A DNA stretch of 64,000 bases from Cuneatibacter sp. NSJ-177 (GTDB taxonomy: Bacteria > Bacillota > Clostridia > Lachnospirales > Lachnospiraceae), in contig NZ_JALIFO010000006.1 of the NCBI RefSeq assembly GCF_022867805.1, positions 434,001 to 498,000 of the forward strand. Direction: 5' to 3'. The notes under the pieces were generated by a model. It did no database searches and had not been told where the DNA came from. It saw only the letters and a program-made list of their open reading frames with translations. The position numbers and the translations under genes were made by a program. Positions 1 through 8,185 of this stretch are shown piece by piece (the first letter of the stretch is position 1; each line of letters opens with the position of its first letter).

Positions 1-1803
1 GCTGAAAAACTCTGCGATCGGTCCCAGCGCCAGCGCCGGGAAGAAGCTGAGTGCGCCGACCAGAAGAACAATGAGAATCAGCAGAAAAACAAACATGGCG
101 TTGGTGGTGGAAAGGGTGCCCGACGTGGCGGCAACTTTCTTTTTTCCCACCAGGCTCCCGGCGATGGCCAGCGTGCCGGCGATAGGGAGAAAGCGGGCGA
201 ACAGCATCACAATCCCCAGGGACAGGTTTAAGAAAACCGTATTGGCGTTGAAACCGGCAAAGGCGGATCCATTGTTGCCGCCGGCCGAAGTATAGGCGTA
301 CAGCAGTTCGGAAAAGCCGTGGGCTCCGCTGTTGTTCAGGCTGTCCGCCACTTCCGGAACAGCCGCTGCGATCCCGCTGCCAAGCAGAATCGCAATCGGG
401 GTGGCCAGGCAGACCAGGACCGCCCATTTCATCTCATAGGGCTCGATCTTTTTGCCGAGAAATTCCGGCGTCCTGCCCACCATCAGTCCGGCGATGAACA
501 CGGTCAGGATTGCAAAAGCCAGCATTCCGTAAAGGCCGCAGCCGACGCCGCCGAAGATCACCTCGCCCAGCTGCATCAAAAGCATGGGAATCATGCCTCC
601 AAGCGGAGTGTAACTGTCGTGCATGGAGTTGACTGAGCCGTTGGACGCCGCGGTGGTGAAAGCAGCCCAGGTGGCGGAAGAAGCGATGCCGAAGCGTGTT
701 TCCTTTCCTTCCATGTTGCCGCCGGCCTGATCGATCATGGAAAGATTGACTGAGCCTTCCTGGGCCAGCTGCAAAGTGGCAGCCTGTTCATTGACGGCCA
801 CGATGGCAAGCGCTGCAGCAAGACAAAGGAACATGGCCATGAAAATTGCCACCCCTTGTTTTTTATTCTTGATGCAGCTCCCAAAGGTAAAGCACAGAGC
901 GGCCGGGATCAAAAGGAGAGAGATCATCTCCAGCAGATTGGTAAACGCATTGGGATTTTCCATCGGGTGGGCGGAATTTACCCCCATATAGCCGCCGCCG
1001 TTGGTTCCCGTCTGTTTAATCGCCACCTGGCTGGCCGCAGGGCCCATGGGTACAAACTGTTCGGTCACGATCTCGGCTCCCTCCACCTTGACGCCGTCCA
1101 CGGTCACCGTCTGGGAGGCGAGATCAATCTCAGCGTGATCCAGGATCTCACCTTCCGCGTTTACCGCCACCGGCTCTAGGAGCGGTACGGTCTGACCAGG
1201 GCTCAGATTTTGGATGACGCCGCCGCCAGCCAGGGCCACTGCGATCACAAGATTCAGCGGGAGCAGGACATGAATGGTGATTCTGGTCAAATCCACCCAA
1301 AAGCTGCCGAGTCCTTTGGACTTTACTTTCTGGAATCCGCGGATCAAGGCAAACAAAACGGCGATGCCGGTGGCGGCGGAGACAAAGTTCTGGACCGTCA
1401 GGCCGAGTGCCTGGGACAGGTAGCTGAGAGTCGACTCTCCGCTGTAGGCCTGCCAGTTGGTGTTGGTGATGAAACTTGCCGCCGTGTTAAAGGACAGATC
1501 CCATTTGACACCGGAGAGCCCTTGGGGATTGCCGGGCAGGACGCCCTGTAAAAGCTGGAGCAAAAACAGGAAAACCAGTCCGGAGCCGGAAAAAATCAGG
1601 ACGCTTGCGCAGTATTTTTTCCAACCCATCTCTTCGTCTTTTTTGACGCGCATGATTTTGTACACGGCGTTTTCACAGGGGGTGAGGATGGGGGAGAGAA
1701 AGGTTTTTTCTCCTTCCATCACTTTTTTTATGTAGGCCCCCAGCGGGATTGCCAGTACCACCAGGATGGCAAGATAGAGAATATACTGGATCACGTTGCT
1801 CAT
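1..1803 (-). CDS. kdpA: Potassium-transporting ATPase subunit A, KdpA (3' end cut by window)
   Basis: KdpA is the potassium-binding, channel-like membrane subunit of the high-affinity KdpFABC pump. Reading the minus strand from the ATG at 1803 gives an uninterrupted, very hydrophobic protein of at least 601 residues with typical KdpA segments such as TNTNWQAYSGE, GTNGGGYMGVNSAHP, GGMIPM and, at the window edge, FFPALALGPIAEFFS, which is close to the family C-terminus. Only a few residues and the stop are therefore missing. Its ATG overlaps the stop of kdpF (ATGA), indicating translational coupling. kdpB and kdpC would be expected beyond position 1. No kdpDE sensor genes are visible in the window. 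Confidence 0.95.
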   Translation of the reverse strand, partial: MSNVIQYILYLAILVVLAIPLGAYIKKVMEGEKTFLSPILTPCENAVYKIMRVKKDEEMGWKKYCASVLIFSGSGLVFLFLLQLLQGVLPGNPQGLSGVKWDLSFNTAASFITNTNWQAYSGESTLSYLSQALGLTVQNFVSAATGIAVLFALIRGFQKVKSKGLGSFWVDLTRITIHVLLPLNLVIAVALAGGGVIQNLSPGQTVPLLEPVAVNAEGEILDHAEIDLASQTVTVDGVKVEGAEIVTEQFVPMGPAASQVAIKQTGTNGGGYMGVNSAHPMENPNAFTNLLEMISLLLIPAALCFTFGSCIKNKKQGVAIFMAMFLCLAAALAIVAVNEQAATLQLAQEGSVNLSMIDQAGGNMEGKETRFGIASSATWAAFTTAASNGSVNSMHDSYTPLGGMIPMLLMQLGEVIFGGVGCGLYGMLAFAILTVFIAGLMVGRTPEFLGKKIEPYEMKWAVLVCLATPIAILLGSGIAAAVPEVADSLNNSGAHGFSELLYAYTSAGGNNGSAFAGFNANTVFLNLSLGIVMLFARFLPIAGTLAIAGSLVGKKKVAATSGTLSTTNAMFVFLLILIVLLVGALSFFPALALGPIAEFFS

Positions 1804-1892
1804 TTTTGATCGTCTCCCTTCATTAAGATGACCACATAATAGATCAGAAGTAATGCGGCGCTGCTGCCGATGATGCCAATCATGAAATTCAT
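1800..1892 (-). CDS. kdpF: KdpF, small stabilising subunit of the Kdp pump (30 aa)
   Basis: This is a 30-residue single-span peptide, beginning MNFMIGIIGSSAALLLIYY and ending in KGDDQK. KdpF is a one-helix peptide that stabilises the KdpABC complex in the membrane. Supporting signs are its position directly before kdpA, the hydrophobic core followed by a short charged tail, the strong GGAGG ribosome binding site just upstream of the ATG (1892), and a TGA stop that overlaps the kdpA start. The gene is too short for ordinary gene finders. The identification rests on size, hydrophobicity and context, because KdpF sequences are poorly conserved. Confidence 0.85.
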   Translation of the reverse strand: MNFMIGIIGSSAALLLIYYVVILMKGDDQK

Positions 1893-1984
1893 ATCGTGTT
1901 CCTCCTTCGTGAACCGATTCTATCATTTCCTTTATAAAAAAGGCATTAGCGGGCCGGGCGTGAGATTAAGATCGCATTAAAACG

Positions 1985-2179
1985 TCACAGCCAGCCCAAA
2001 AGCAGGGCGAGGGGCAGCAGAACAGCCGAAGTGCAGGCGAAGACCGCAGCCAGAATGAAAAACGGCATCCCGACAAAGAGGCAGAAAATGGACAGATAGG
2101 GATGAAGCCTGGCAAAACCGGCGGCGCTATGGTTCAAGTGATTTTTGTCAATATGGATAATTTGTAATATGTGCAGCAT
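1985..2179 (-). CDS. Small membrane protein upstream of kdpFA (64 aa)
   Basis: I do not recognise the family. The 64-residue product has a polar, histidine-containing N-terminus (about residues 1-28) and two hydrophobic stretches (about 29-50 and 51-63) ending GWL at the C-terminus. A strong ribosome binding site (AGGAGGG, 7 bases before the ATG) supports real translation. It is codirectional with kdpF and 92 bases upstream of it, so it is probably the first gene of the kdp transcript. It may be a small accessory or regulatory peptide of potassium uptake, but that is inference from position only. Confidence 0.55.
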   Translation of the reverse strand: MLHILQIIHIDKNHLNHSAAGFARLHPYLSIFCLFVGMPFFILAAVFACTSAVLLPLALLLGWL

Positions 2180-2282
2180 CAGAATCCCTCCTATGAGGGG
2201 ATCTTATCATTTCCGGCATAAAAACGGTAAAAGAGAACGGCGGGAAAAATAAAGGTAGGATTAAGAGAACGCGGATTAGGGA

Positions 2283-2311
2283 TTGACAAAAAGAGGAAAG
2301 TTTGTTATGCT
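2283..2311 (+). promoter_or_regulatory. Sigma-A-type promoter of the copA-csoR-copZ operon
   Basis: TTGACA at 2283-2288 and TATGCT at 2306-2311 are separated by exactly 17 bases. The predicted transcript start (about 2318) lies inside the CsoR-like operator at 2315-2337, so bound repressor would block initiation. Confidence 0.8.
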
Positions 2312-2314
2312 TCT

Positions 2315-2337
2315 TATATACCCCATGGGGGTATATA
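2315..2337 (+). promoter_or_regulatory. CsoR-type copper operator
   Basis: A 23-base near-perfect palindrome with TATATACCCC and GGGGGTATATA arms meets in a central A/T. CsoR-family repressors bind A/T-flanked C-tract/G-tract palindromes of this form. It sits at the predicted start site of copA, and csoR itself is the second gene of the operon, so autoregulation is likely: copper binding to CsoR would release the operator. Confidence 0.85.
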
Positions 2338-2412
2338 AAACCACCGGTTTTTCGTATGAGAGAATGGTTTTCCACACATACTAGAAAAAAGCGGAGAAAG
2401 GATGGAAGAGGT

Positions 2413-4662
2413 ATGATCACCGAAGTTTATAATATTGAAGGTATGAGCTGTGCCGCATGCAGCAGCGCGGTGGAGCGGGTGACGAGAAAGCTGCCGGGCG
2501 TGGAGGCCAGCATGGTGAATCTGACCACGGCGAAGATGACGATCACCTATGATCCGGAAAAGCTTTCAAGGGAACAGATCGAGGCGAAGGTGGAGAGAGC
2601 CGGATTTCACGCCAGCTATGCGCCCCCGGAGGCAAAACGGGAGCAGGACATGGAACTTTTTGAGAAGCAGGAGGAGGCTTTGGAACACAGCAAGCGCCGC
2701 CTGATTGTAGCCATTGTTTTTGCGGTGCCGCTGCTCTACATTTCCATGGGGCATATGCTTCCGTTTGAGCTGCCTCTGCCCTCCTTTTTAAGAATGGACG
2801 AAGCGCCGTTTAACTATGCGCTGATTCAGCTGATTCTGACCGTGCCCGTTTTGATTGCCGGACAGAAATTTTATATTGTGGGATTTCGAACCTTGTTTAA
2901 AGGCCACCCCAACATGGATTCTCTGGTGGCGATCGGAACCTCCAGCGCCTTCCTTTACAGTTTGTTTATGACGGTCCGGATCCCGGCGGACGTCCACGCG
3001 GTTCACAATCTCTACTATGAGTCGGCTGCGGTGGTGGTTACGCTGGTCATGCTGGGGAAATTCATGGAGAGCCGCAGCAAAGGAAAAACCTCTCAGGCGA
3101 TCCGGAAGCTGATGGAACTGACGCCGGATACGACGCTGCTCTTGGTGGACGGCGTGGAATCCGAAGTGCCGACGGACACGGTGGCGGCCGGAAGTCTTAT
3201 CCTGGTGAAGCCCGGAGCCAGAATTCCCCTGGACGGTGTTGTGGTAAGCGGCGTCAGCAGCGTGGATGAATCCATGCTGACCGGCGAGAGCATCCCGGTG
3301 GAGAAAAAAGAAGGGGACGCGGTCATCGGCGGCAGCGTGAACTTCAACGGAGCCATGGAAGTGGAGGTGACGCGGGTCGGCAAGGAGACCACGCTTTCGA
3401 AGATCGTGCAGCTGGTCGAGGACGCCCAGGGCAAGAAAGCTCCGATCTCTAAGATCGCGGATTTGGTAGCCGGATATTTCGTCCCTGCGGTGATTGCGAT
3501 TGCGCTGGTCGCGGCTTTAGCCTGGGCCATTTTGGGCGGCAAGGAGCTGTCTTTTGTGCTGACGATCTTCGTATCGGTGCTGGTGATCGCCTGTCCCTGC
3601 GCCCTGGGACTTGCGACGCCGACGGCGATCATGGTCGGAACCGGCGTCGGCGCTAATCATGGGATTTTGATCAAGAGCGGCGAGGCGCTGGAGATCATGC
3701 ACAAAACAAATGTGGTAGTATTGGATAAAACCGGAACCATCACGGCGGGAAACCCGCAGGTGGTCGATGTCCTGACCGGAGACCCGGAGCTGGTGCGGCT
3801 TGCCGGAAGCTGCGAACTTTTGTCGGAGCATCCGCTGGGCGAGGCCATTGTGGCCTATGCCAGAGAGCAGGGACAGGAATTGACCAAGCCGGAGAGCTTT
3901 ACGAGTATTACCGGAAAAGGCATTCAGGCGGTTTGGGAAGGTCATGAGGTATTTATTGGGAACCGGGCGCTGCTTGCCGAAATTTTCTCTCAGATCCCGG
4001 AAGGGCGTGTGATGGATTTTGCAGAGGAGGCGGCGAAAAAGGGCCAGACGCCGATGTTTGTGGCAGTGGACGGGGAACTGCGCGGGATCCTTTGCGTCGC
4101 GGACACGGTAAAGCCTACCAGCGCGGAAGCGATTGACCGGATGAAAAAAGCCGGTGTGGACGTCTATATGCTGACCGGCGACAACCGGGCGACGGCGGAC
4201 GCCATCGGAGCCCAGGTTCATCTGGATTCCGAGCATGTGATCGCAGAAGTTTTGCCCGGTGACAAGTCTTCTGTCGTAGAAGGGTTGCAAAAAAAGGGCT
4301 GGACGGTTATGATGGTAGGAGACGGCATCAATGATGCCCCGGCGCTGGCCCAGGCCCAGGTGGGCGTGGCCATCGGCACCGGCAGCGATATCGCCATCGA
4401 GTCTGCAGACGTGGTGCTGATGCGGTCGGATTTGATGGACGTATACCGGGCCAGAGAGCTGAGCCGCCGGACCATTAAAAATATTCATGAAAATTTGTTC
4501 TGGGCGTTTTTCTACAATACGCTGGGGATCCCTGTTGCGGCAGGCGTCCTTTATCTTTTGGGCGGCCCGCTGTTAAGCCCGATGATCGGCGGATTCGCCA
4601 TGTCCCTCAGCTCCGTATTTGTGGTTGGAAATGCGCTGAGGCTGCGGGGAGTCCGTTTATAG
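2413..4662 (+). CDS. copA: Copper-exporting P1B-type ATPase CopA
   Basis: This 749-residue P1B ATPase pumps Cu(I) out of the cytoplasm. It has one N-terminal heavy-metal-associated domain (GMSCAAC, C13/C16), membrane helices, the CPC ion-binding motif in helix 6 (about residues 394-396), the phosphorylated aspartate in DKTGT (D438), the HPLGEAIV nucleotide-binding motif and the hinge GDGINDAP (about 636). The ATG at 2413 is chosen because it starts directly at the metal-binding domain and follows a purine-rich ribosome binding site; an in-frame upstream extension would cover the promoter and operator. Length is usual for a one-HMA CopA. It leads the copA-csoR-copZ operon and should be induced by copper. 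Confidence 0.96.
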   Translation: MITEVYNIEGMSCAACSSAVERVTRKLPGVEASMVNLTTAKMTITYDPEKLSREQIEAKVERAGFHASYAPPEAKREQDMELFEKQEEALEHSKRRLIVAIVFAVPLLYISMGHMLPFELPLPSFLRMDEAPFNYALIQLILTVPVLIAGQKFYIVGFRTLFKGHPNMDSLVAIGTSSAFLYSLFMTVRIPADVHAVHNLYYESAAVVVTLVMLGKFMESRSKGKTSQAIRKLMELTPDTTLLLVDGVESEVPTDTVAAGSLILVKPGARIPLDGVVVSGVSSVDESMLTGESIPVEKKEGDAVIGGSVNFNGAMEVEVTRVGKETTLSKIVQLVEDAQGKKAPISKIADLVAGYFVPAVIAIALVAALAWAILGGKELSFVLTIFVSVLVIACPCALGLATPTAIMVGTGVGANHGILIKSGEALEIMHKTNVVVLDKTGTITAGNPQVVDVLTGDPELVRLAGSCELLSEHPLGEAIVAYAREQGQELTKPESFTSITGKGIQAVWEGHEVFIGNRALLAEIFSQIPEGRVMDFAEEAAKKGQTPMFVAVDGELRGILCVADTVKPTSAEAIDRMKKAGVDVYMLTGDNRATADAIGAQVHLDSEHVIAEVLPGDKSSVVEGLQKKGWTVMMVGDGINDAPALAQAQVGVAIGTGSDIAIESADVVLMRSDLMDVYRARELSRRTIKNIHENLFWAFFYNTLGIPVAAGVLYLLGGPLLSPMIGGFAMSLSSVFVVGNALRLRGVRL

Positions 4663-4672
4663 GAGGAGTTCG

Positions 4673-4966
4673 ATGGATTGCTGCTGCACGAGAAAAAAGC
4701 ACCGGGAGGACGACGAATACAAGGATCTGATTCACCGGCTGAACCGGATGGAAGGACAGATCCGGGGTATTCGTTCCATGGTGGAGGACGAACGGTACTG
4801 CGTCGATATCCTGACCCAGGTTTCGGCGGTGAAATCGGCCCTGGACGCGTTCAGCCGGGTGCTGCTGAACAATCATATTAAAAGCTGTGTGGTGGAGGAC
4901 ATTCAAAGCGGCCGGGAAGAGGCTGTGGATGAACTCTGCCAGGTCATACAGAAATTGATGAAATAG
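4673..4966 (+). CDS. csoR: Copper-sensing repressor CsoR
   Basis: A 97-residue all-helical DUF156-family repressor. Family features are visible: the HRLNRMEGQIRGI helix near residues 21-33, and the Cu(I) ligand set C-H-C formed by the Cys in RYCVDI and the His and Cys in NNHIKSCV. An extra Cys cluster (MDCCC) sits at the N-terminus. CsoR tetramers bind the palindrome found at the copA promoter and release it on copper binding. The gene starts 10 bases after copA with a GGAGG site. The C-H-C set favours copper over nickel/cobalt (RcnR) or formaldehyde (FrmR) relatives. Confidence 0.92.
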   Translation: MDCCCTRKKHREDDEYKDLIHRLNRMEGQIRGIRSMVEDERYCVDILTQVSAVKSALDAFSRVLLNNHIKSCVVEDIQSGREEAVDELCQVIQKLMK

Positions 4967-4978
4967 GAGGAAGAAAAG

Positions 4979-5167
4979 ATGACTGTTTTAAATGTACCGG
5001 AAATGCACTGCGAGAAGTGTGTGGAGCGGATCAACAAAGCCTTGACCGAAGAAGGTTTGACTTTTTCCGTCAGCCTGGCGGACAAAACCGTTTCCGTGGA
5101 CGGCTGTGAGAACTGCATCGCCAAGGCAAAAGAAGTCCTGGACGATCTGGGCTTTACGGCAGAGTGA
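4979..5167 (+). CDS. copZ: Copper chaperone CopZ-like heavy-metal-associated protein
   Basis: The 62-residue product is a single HMA domain with the metal motif MHCEKC near residues 10-15, followed by the usual ferredoxin-like beta-alpha-beta pattern. Such proteins carry Cu(I) to CopA and CsoR. Unusually, the second half contains another Cys pair (CENC, about residues 43-46), which could be a second metal or redox site. It follows csoR by 12 bases with a GGAGGAAG ribosome binding site and ends in a stop that overlaps the GTG start of the next gene, so it is in the copper operon. Confidence 0.88.
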   Translation: MTVLNVPEMHCEKCVERINKALTEEGLTFSVSLADKTVSVDGCENCIAKAKEVLDDLGFTAE

Positions 5168-5529
5168 AGCGAGGCGATTGGCTCCTGATGGGAGGCGTGG
5201 CACTGTTGGCCGGTGCCGCGCTTCTTTGGATTCAGCTGACGAAAGAGGAAGGCGCGCAGGTCGTCGTAGAGGTGAATGGAGTAAAGACCGCTTCCTACCC
5301 TCTATCAGAGGATAACAGCGTCACCATAGAAGGTTTCGGCGGAGGCGCCAACCTGCTGGTGATCGAAGATCACGTGGCGACGGTGGCAAAAGCCAGTTGT
5401 CCGGACCAGTTATGCGTCCATCAGCCGGATATCCAGTATCAGGGGCAGACCATCGTCTGTCTCCCCAACCGGGTTGTGATCTCCATTGAGGGCGGAGATG
5501 AGGCGGATGTGGACGGCGTCGCAGAGTAG
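5164..5529 (+). CDS. NusG domain II-containing membrane-anchored protein
   Basis: A 121-residue protein with one N-terminal membrane anchor (about residues 6-23) and an extracytoplasmic domain of the NusG_II type, seen in VVVEVNGVKTASYPL, a conserved SCPDQLCVHQ motif and QTIVCLPNRVVI. This family is common in Clostridia and is usually found next to Gx-type membrane proteins and flavin or respiratory genes, as here. The two Cys in the SCPDQLC motif may be redox active. Start codon GTG at 5164 overlaps the copZ stop (GTGA). Its exact role is not established. Confidence 0.8.
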   Translation: MKRGDWLLMGGVALLAGAALLWIQLTKEEGAQVVVEVNGVKTASYPLSEDNSVTIEGFGGGANLLVIEDHVATVAKASCPDQLCVHQPDIQYQGQTIVCLPNRVVISIEGGDEADVDGVAE

Positions 5530-5538
5530 GGAGGACAT

Positions 5539-6033
5539 ATGGCGGGAAAGCGGGTGGCGCAGTACGGCCTTCTGGTCGCGCTGGCGCTGGTTCTCAGTTA
5601 CATAGAAGCGCAGATTCCGGCGTTTTTCGTAGTGCCCGGAATGAAGCTTGGCCTGACCAATGTGGTGGTGCTGGTGGCGTTGTACCGGATGGGGAGCAAG
5701 GATGCGTTGATTTTAAACCTGGTTCGGATTCTGTTGGTGGCGTTTACCTTCGGCAATACGTTCAGCATGCTGTACAGTCTGGCGGGCGGATTTTTCAGCT
5801 ACCTTGCTATGCTGGCCGGGAAAAAGAGCAAAGCATTCAGCGCCGTGGGCGTCAGCGTGCTGGGCGGCGTGGCCCATAACATCGGCCAGATCTTGGTGGC
5901 GATGGCTGTGCTGGAGACGGGAAAGCTGGTGTATTACCTGCCGTTTCTTCTGGTCTCCGGTCTCGCCGCAGGCGTGCTCACCGGCGTGCTGGGCGGACAG
6001 CTGATCCGGCGGCTTCCGGGGCGAAGTCTGTAA
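5539..6033 (+). CDS. Gx transporter family membrane protein (heptaprenyl diphosphate synthase component I-like)
   Basis: A 164-residue integral membrane protein with about five hydrophobic helices. The conserved GMKLGLTNVVVLVAL stretch and the RILLVAFTFGN segment are typical of the Hpre_diP_synt_I/Gx family, an ECF S-component-like group in Firmicutes. It pairs with the NusG_II protein upstream (9-base gap). The family has been linked by annotation to isoprenoid synthesis, but no prenyl synthase gene is present here, so a small-molecule transport role is equally possible. Confidence 0.8.
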   Translation: MAGKRVAQYGLLVALALVLSYIEAQIPAFFVVPGMKLGLTNVVVLVALYRMGSKDALILNLVRILLVAFTFGNTFSMLYSLAGGFFSYLAMLAGKKSKAFSAVGVSVLGGVAHNIGQILVAMAVLETGKLVYYLPFLLVSGLAAGVLTGVLGGQLIRRLPGRSL

Positions 6034-6066
6034 TCAGAGGGACAAACTCAAAGAAAAGGGGTAAAA

Positions 6067-6411
6067 ATGCAGATAAAAATGACGGTCCGGCTTTTGGATG
6101 AAAACGGAGAAAAAGCATTCGGAACCGGCGTGGCTTTGCTGCTCCGCCGGATTGAATCCACCGGATCGCTGAATCAGGCGGCGAAATCCATGGAGATTGC
6201 ATACAGCAAGGCGTGGAAAATCCTGCACAATGCGGAGACCCTTCTGGGAATCTCCTTTGTGGAGAAATTCATCGGCGGCGCCCATGGCGGGGGCTCCCGG
6301 CTGACAGATGAGGGGAGAGCGTTTTTGGAAAAATACGAAGTCTTTTCCCAGGAGGCAAACCGGCGGACGGAAGACTTGTTCCGGCAGATGTTCCCGGAGG
6401 CTTTGGACTAA
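6067..6411 (+). CDS. ModE-like winged-helix regulator without molybdate-binding domain
   Basis: A 114-residue protein matching only the N-terminal winged helix of ModE: LLRRIESTGSLNQAAKSM, then SKAWKILHNAETLLG, and the wing GGAHGGGSRLTDEG. The C-terminal TOBE (molybdate) domain of full ModE is absent. Stand-alone versions occur beside molybdenum cofactor and molybdenum hydroxylase genes, which fits the selenium/molybdenum cluster that begins 46 bases downstream. It may regulate that cluster. How it would sense its signal without a TOBE domain is not clear from sequence. Confidence 0.8.
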   Translation: MQIKMTVRLLDENGEKAFGTGVALLLRRIESTGSLNQAAKSMEIAYSKAWKILHNAETLLGISFVEKFIGGAHGGGSRLTDEGRAFLEKYEVFSQEANRRTEDLFRQMFPEALD

Positions 6412-6457
6412 GAAATTTTTTTGACATTCGTTATATTTTTGAAAGGACAACGAAGAG

Positions 6458-7477
6458 ATGAAGGAAAATCGGATTTTTTGTAAAGGCGGCGGCTGCACGG
6501 CGAAGCTGGGACCGGCGGCGCTGCAAAAAGTGCTGAAACAGCTTCCAAAATTTGAGGACCCCAATCTTTTGGTCGGATTTGAGGGCAGCGACGATGCCGC
6601 GGTCTACCGTCTGACCGATGAGCTGGCCATCGTGCAGACCTTGGATTTTTTTCCTCCCATGGTGGAAGACCCCTATCTTTTCGGCCAGATCGCGGCGGCC
6701 AATGCGCTGAGCGATGTGTACGCCATGGGCGGGACGGTAAAGACGGCGCTAAATATCGTCTGCTTTCCAGAGACCGAGGATTTGAACTTGCTGGGAGAAA
6801 TTCTTCAAGGGGGAAGCGATAAAGTCCGGGAGGCGGGAGGCGTGCTCTCCGGCGGACATTCGATCGCGGATGAAGGAATCAAGTATGGTCTTTCGGTCAC
6901 CGGCGTGATTCACCCTGGGAAAATTTTGAGGAACAATACCTGCCGCCCCGGCGACCAATTACTCTTAACCAAGCCGCTGGGGGTGGGGATCGTCACCACG
7001 GCGGACCGGGTGGGGGAAGCCTCCGAGGAGGCGAAAAAGCTGGCGGTCCGGTCCATGTCTTTCTTGAACCGGAGAGCGTCGGAGATTTTACGGGAATATC
7101 CGGTGCATGGGTGTACCGATGTGACGGGATTCAGTTTTCTGGGGCATCTCATGGAGATGCTGGACGGAGGCTATACGGCGGCGGTGGACAGCGGCGCGGT
7201 CCCCTACATCCCGGAGGCAAGAGCCTACGCGGACGAATTTTATCTGACCGCCGGAGGGCAGAGGAACCGGAACTTCCTGGGGGATTTGGTGGAGTTTCGC
7301 CGGGAGGATTTTGCGATGGAGGAGATTTTATTCGATCCTCAGACCAGCGGCGGTCTTTTGGCGGCGCTTTCGCCAAAGGACGCGTCGGAGGCGTGTAAAA
7401 GAATCGAGGAGCTGGGGCTTCCCTGCGGGATCGTCGGGGAGGTTTTTCCGGGAGAGAAGAAGATTCTGGTTAATTGA
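6458..7477 (+). CDS. selD: Selenide, water dikinase SelD
   Basis: SelD makes selenophosphate from selenide and ATP, the selenium donor for selenocysteine, selenouridine and labile selenium cofactors. The 339-residue protein has the catalytic N-terminal motif GGGCTAK (Cys13, Lys16), a glycine-rich nucleotide loop and the conserved [12 protein letters not shown] and SGGHSI segments. The catalytic position is encoded as Cys (TGC), not selenocysteine. It starts an uninterrupted run of selenium-dependent molybdenum hydroxylase maturation genes, so the labile-selenium use is the one directly supported here. A TTGACA hexamer lies at 6421, but no good -10 element follows at the right distance. Confidence 0.95.
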   Translation: MKENRIFCKGGGCTAKLGPAALQKVLKQLPKFEDPNLLVGFEGSDDAAVYRLTDELAIVQTLDFFPPMVEDPYLFGQIAAANALSDVYAMGGTVKTALNIVCFPETEDLNLLGEILQGGSDKVREAGGVLSGGHSIADEGIKYGLSVTGVIHPGKILRNNTCRPGDQLLLTKPLGVGIVTTADRVGEASEEAKKLAVRSMSFLNRRASEILREYPVHGCTDVTGFSFLGHLMEMLDGGYTAAVDSGAVPYIPEARAYADEFYLTAGGQRNRNFLGDLVEFRREDFAMEEILFDPQTSGGLLAALSPKDASEACKRIEELGLPCGIVGEVFPGEKKILVN

Positions 7478-7509
7478 TGAAAATAGAGAATCGAAAGGAG
7501 AATGGAAAA

Positions 7510-8175
7510 ATGAAGACAATCGAAGTAGACGCAAGGGGGGAGCAATGTCCGATTCCCATGATCAAGGCCAAAAAGGCCTTGGAGGAGCTGGGCGGAGCCG
7601 GAACGGTGCAGATCCGGGTGGACAATGAGATCGCGGTGCAGAACCTAAAGAAGATGGCGGCGCAGAAAAAGCTGGGCTTTCAGTCTGAGAAAAAAGGCGA
7701 GCGGGACTACCAGGCGGAATTAAAACAGGATTCCCTTCCGGAAGCAGCGGATGGAAGGGGCGGCGCGGAGCAAACGGGCGGCGAGGCGGTCTTTCAGGAG
7801 ACGGAGGAGTCCTATATGAACTGCGCCGTGGGACCGCAGAAACACCTGGTGGCAGCCGTGGGCAGCCGGTTTATGGGGGACGGATCGGAAGAGCTGGGAC
7901 GGATTTTGATGAAAGGATTTCTCTTTGCCCTCAGCCAGCTGGATGAACTGCCGGAGACCATTCTGTTTTACAATGGAGGGGCCTATCTGACCACAGAATG
8001 CCCGGATTCTCTGGAAGATTTGAAAGCCATGGAAAATCAAGGGGTGGAAATCTTGACTTGCGGCACCTGTCTCGACTATTATGGACTGAAAGAGAAATTA
8101 CAGGTGGGCGGAGTGACGAATATGTATCAAATCGCGGAAAAACTAGCCGGGGCCACCCAGGTCATTCAGCCGTAA
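7510..8175 (+). CDS. yedF: Selenium metabolism protein YedF (TusA domain plus DsrE-like domain)
   Basis: The N-terminal ~75 residues form a TusA/SirA-like domain with the sulfur-carrier motif GEQCPIPMIKAKKAL (Cys at about residue 11). A Gly/Glu-rich linker follows, then a DsrE-like domain with the conserved FYNGGAYLT and EILTCGTCLDYY (CGTC) motifs. YedF is a marker of selenium-dependent molybdenum hydroxylase systems and is thought to handle sulfur or selenium as a carrier. The start at 7510 is preferred over an in-frame upstream ATG because AAAGGAG lies 9 bases before it; the product is then 221 residues. Confidence 0.92.
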   Translation: MKTIEVDARGEQCPIPMIKAKKALEELGGAGTVQIRVDNEIAVQNLKKMAAQKKLGFQSEKKGERDYQAELKQDSLPEAADGRGGAEQTGGEAVFQETEESYMNCAVGPQKHLVAAVGSRFMGDGSEELGRILMKGFLFALSQLDELPETILFYNGGAYLTTECPDSLEDLKAMENQGVEILTCGTCLDYYGLKEKLQVGGVTNMYQIAEKLAGATQVIQP

Positions 8176-8185
8176 GGAGGAGACA

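Noticed and set aside
3517-4488. 323-codon open frame on the minus strand
   Set aside because: It is antisense to copA catalytic domains and shows no domain or start signal.
6458-7477. SelD as a selenoprotein
   Set aside because: The catalytic position is TGC (Cys) and there is no in-frame TGA, so selenocysteine is not used here.
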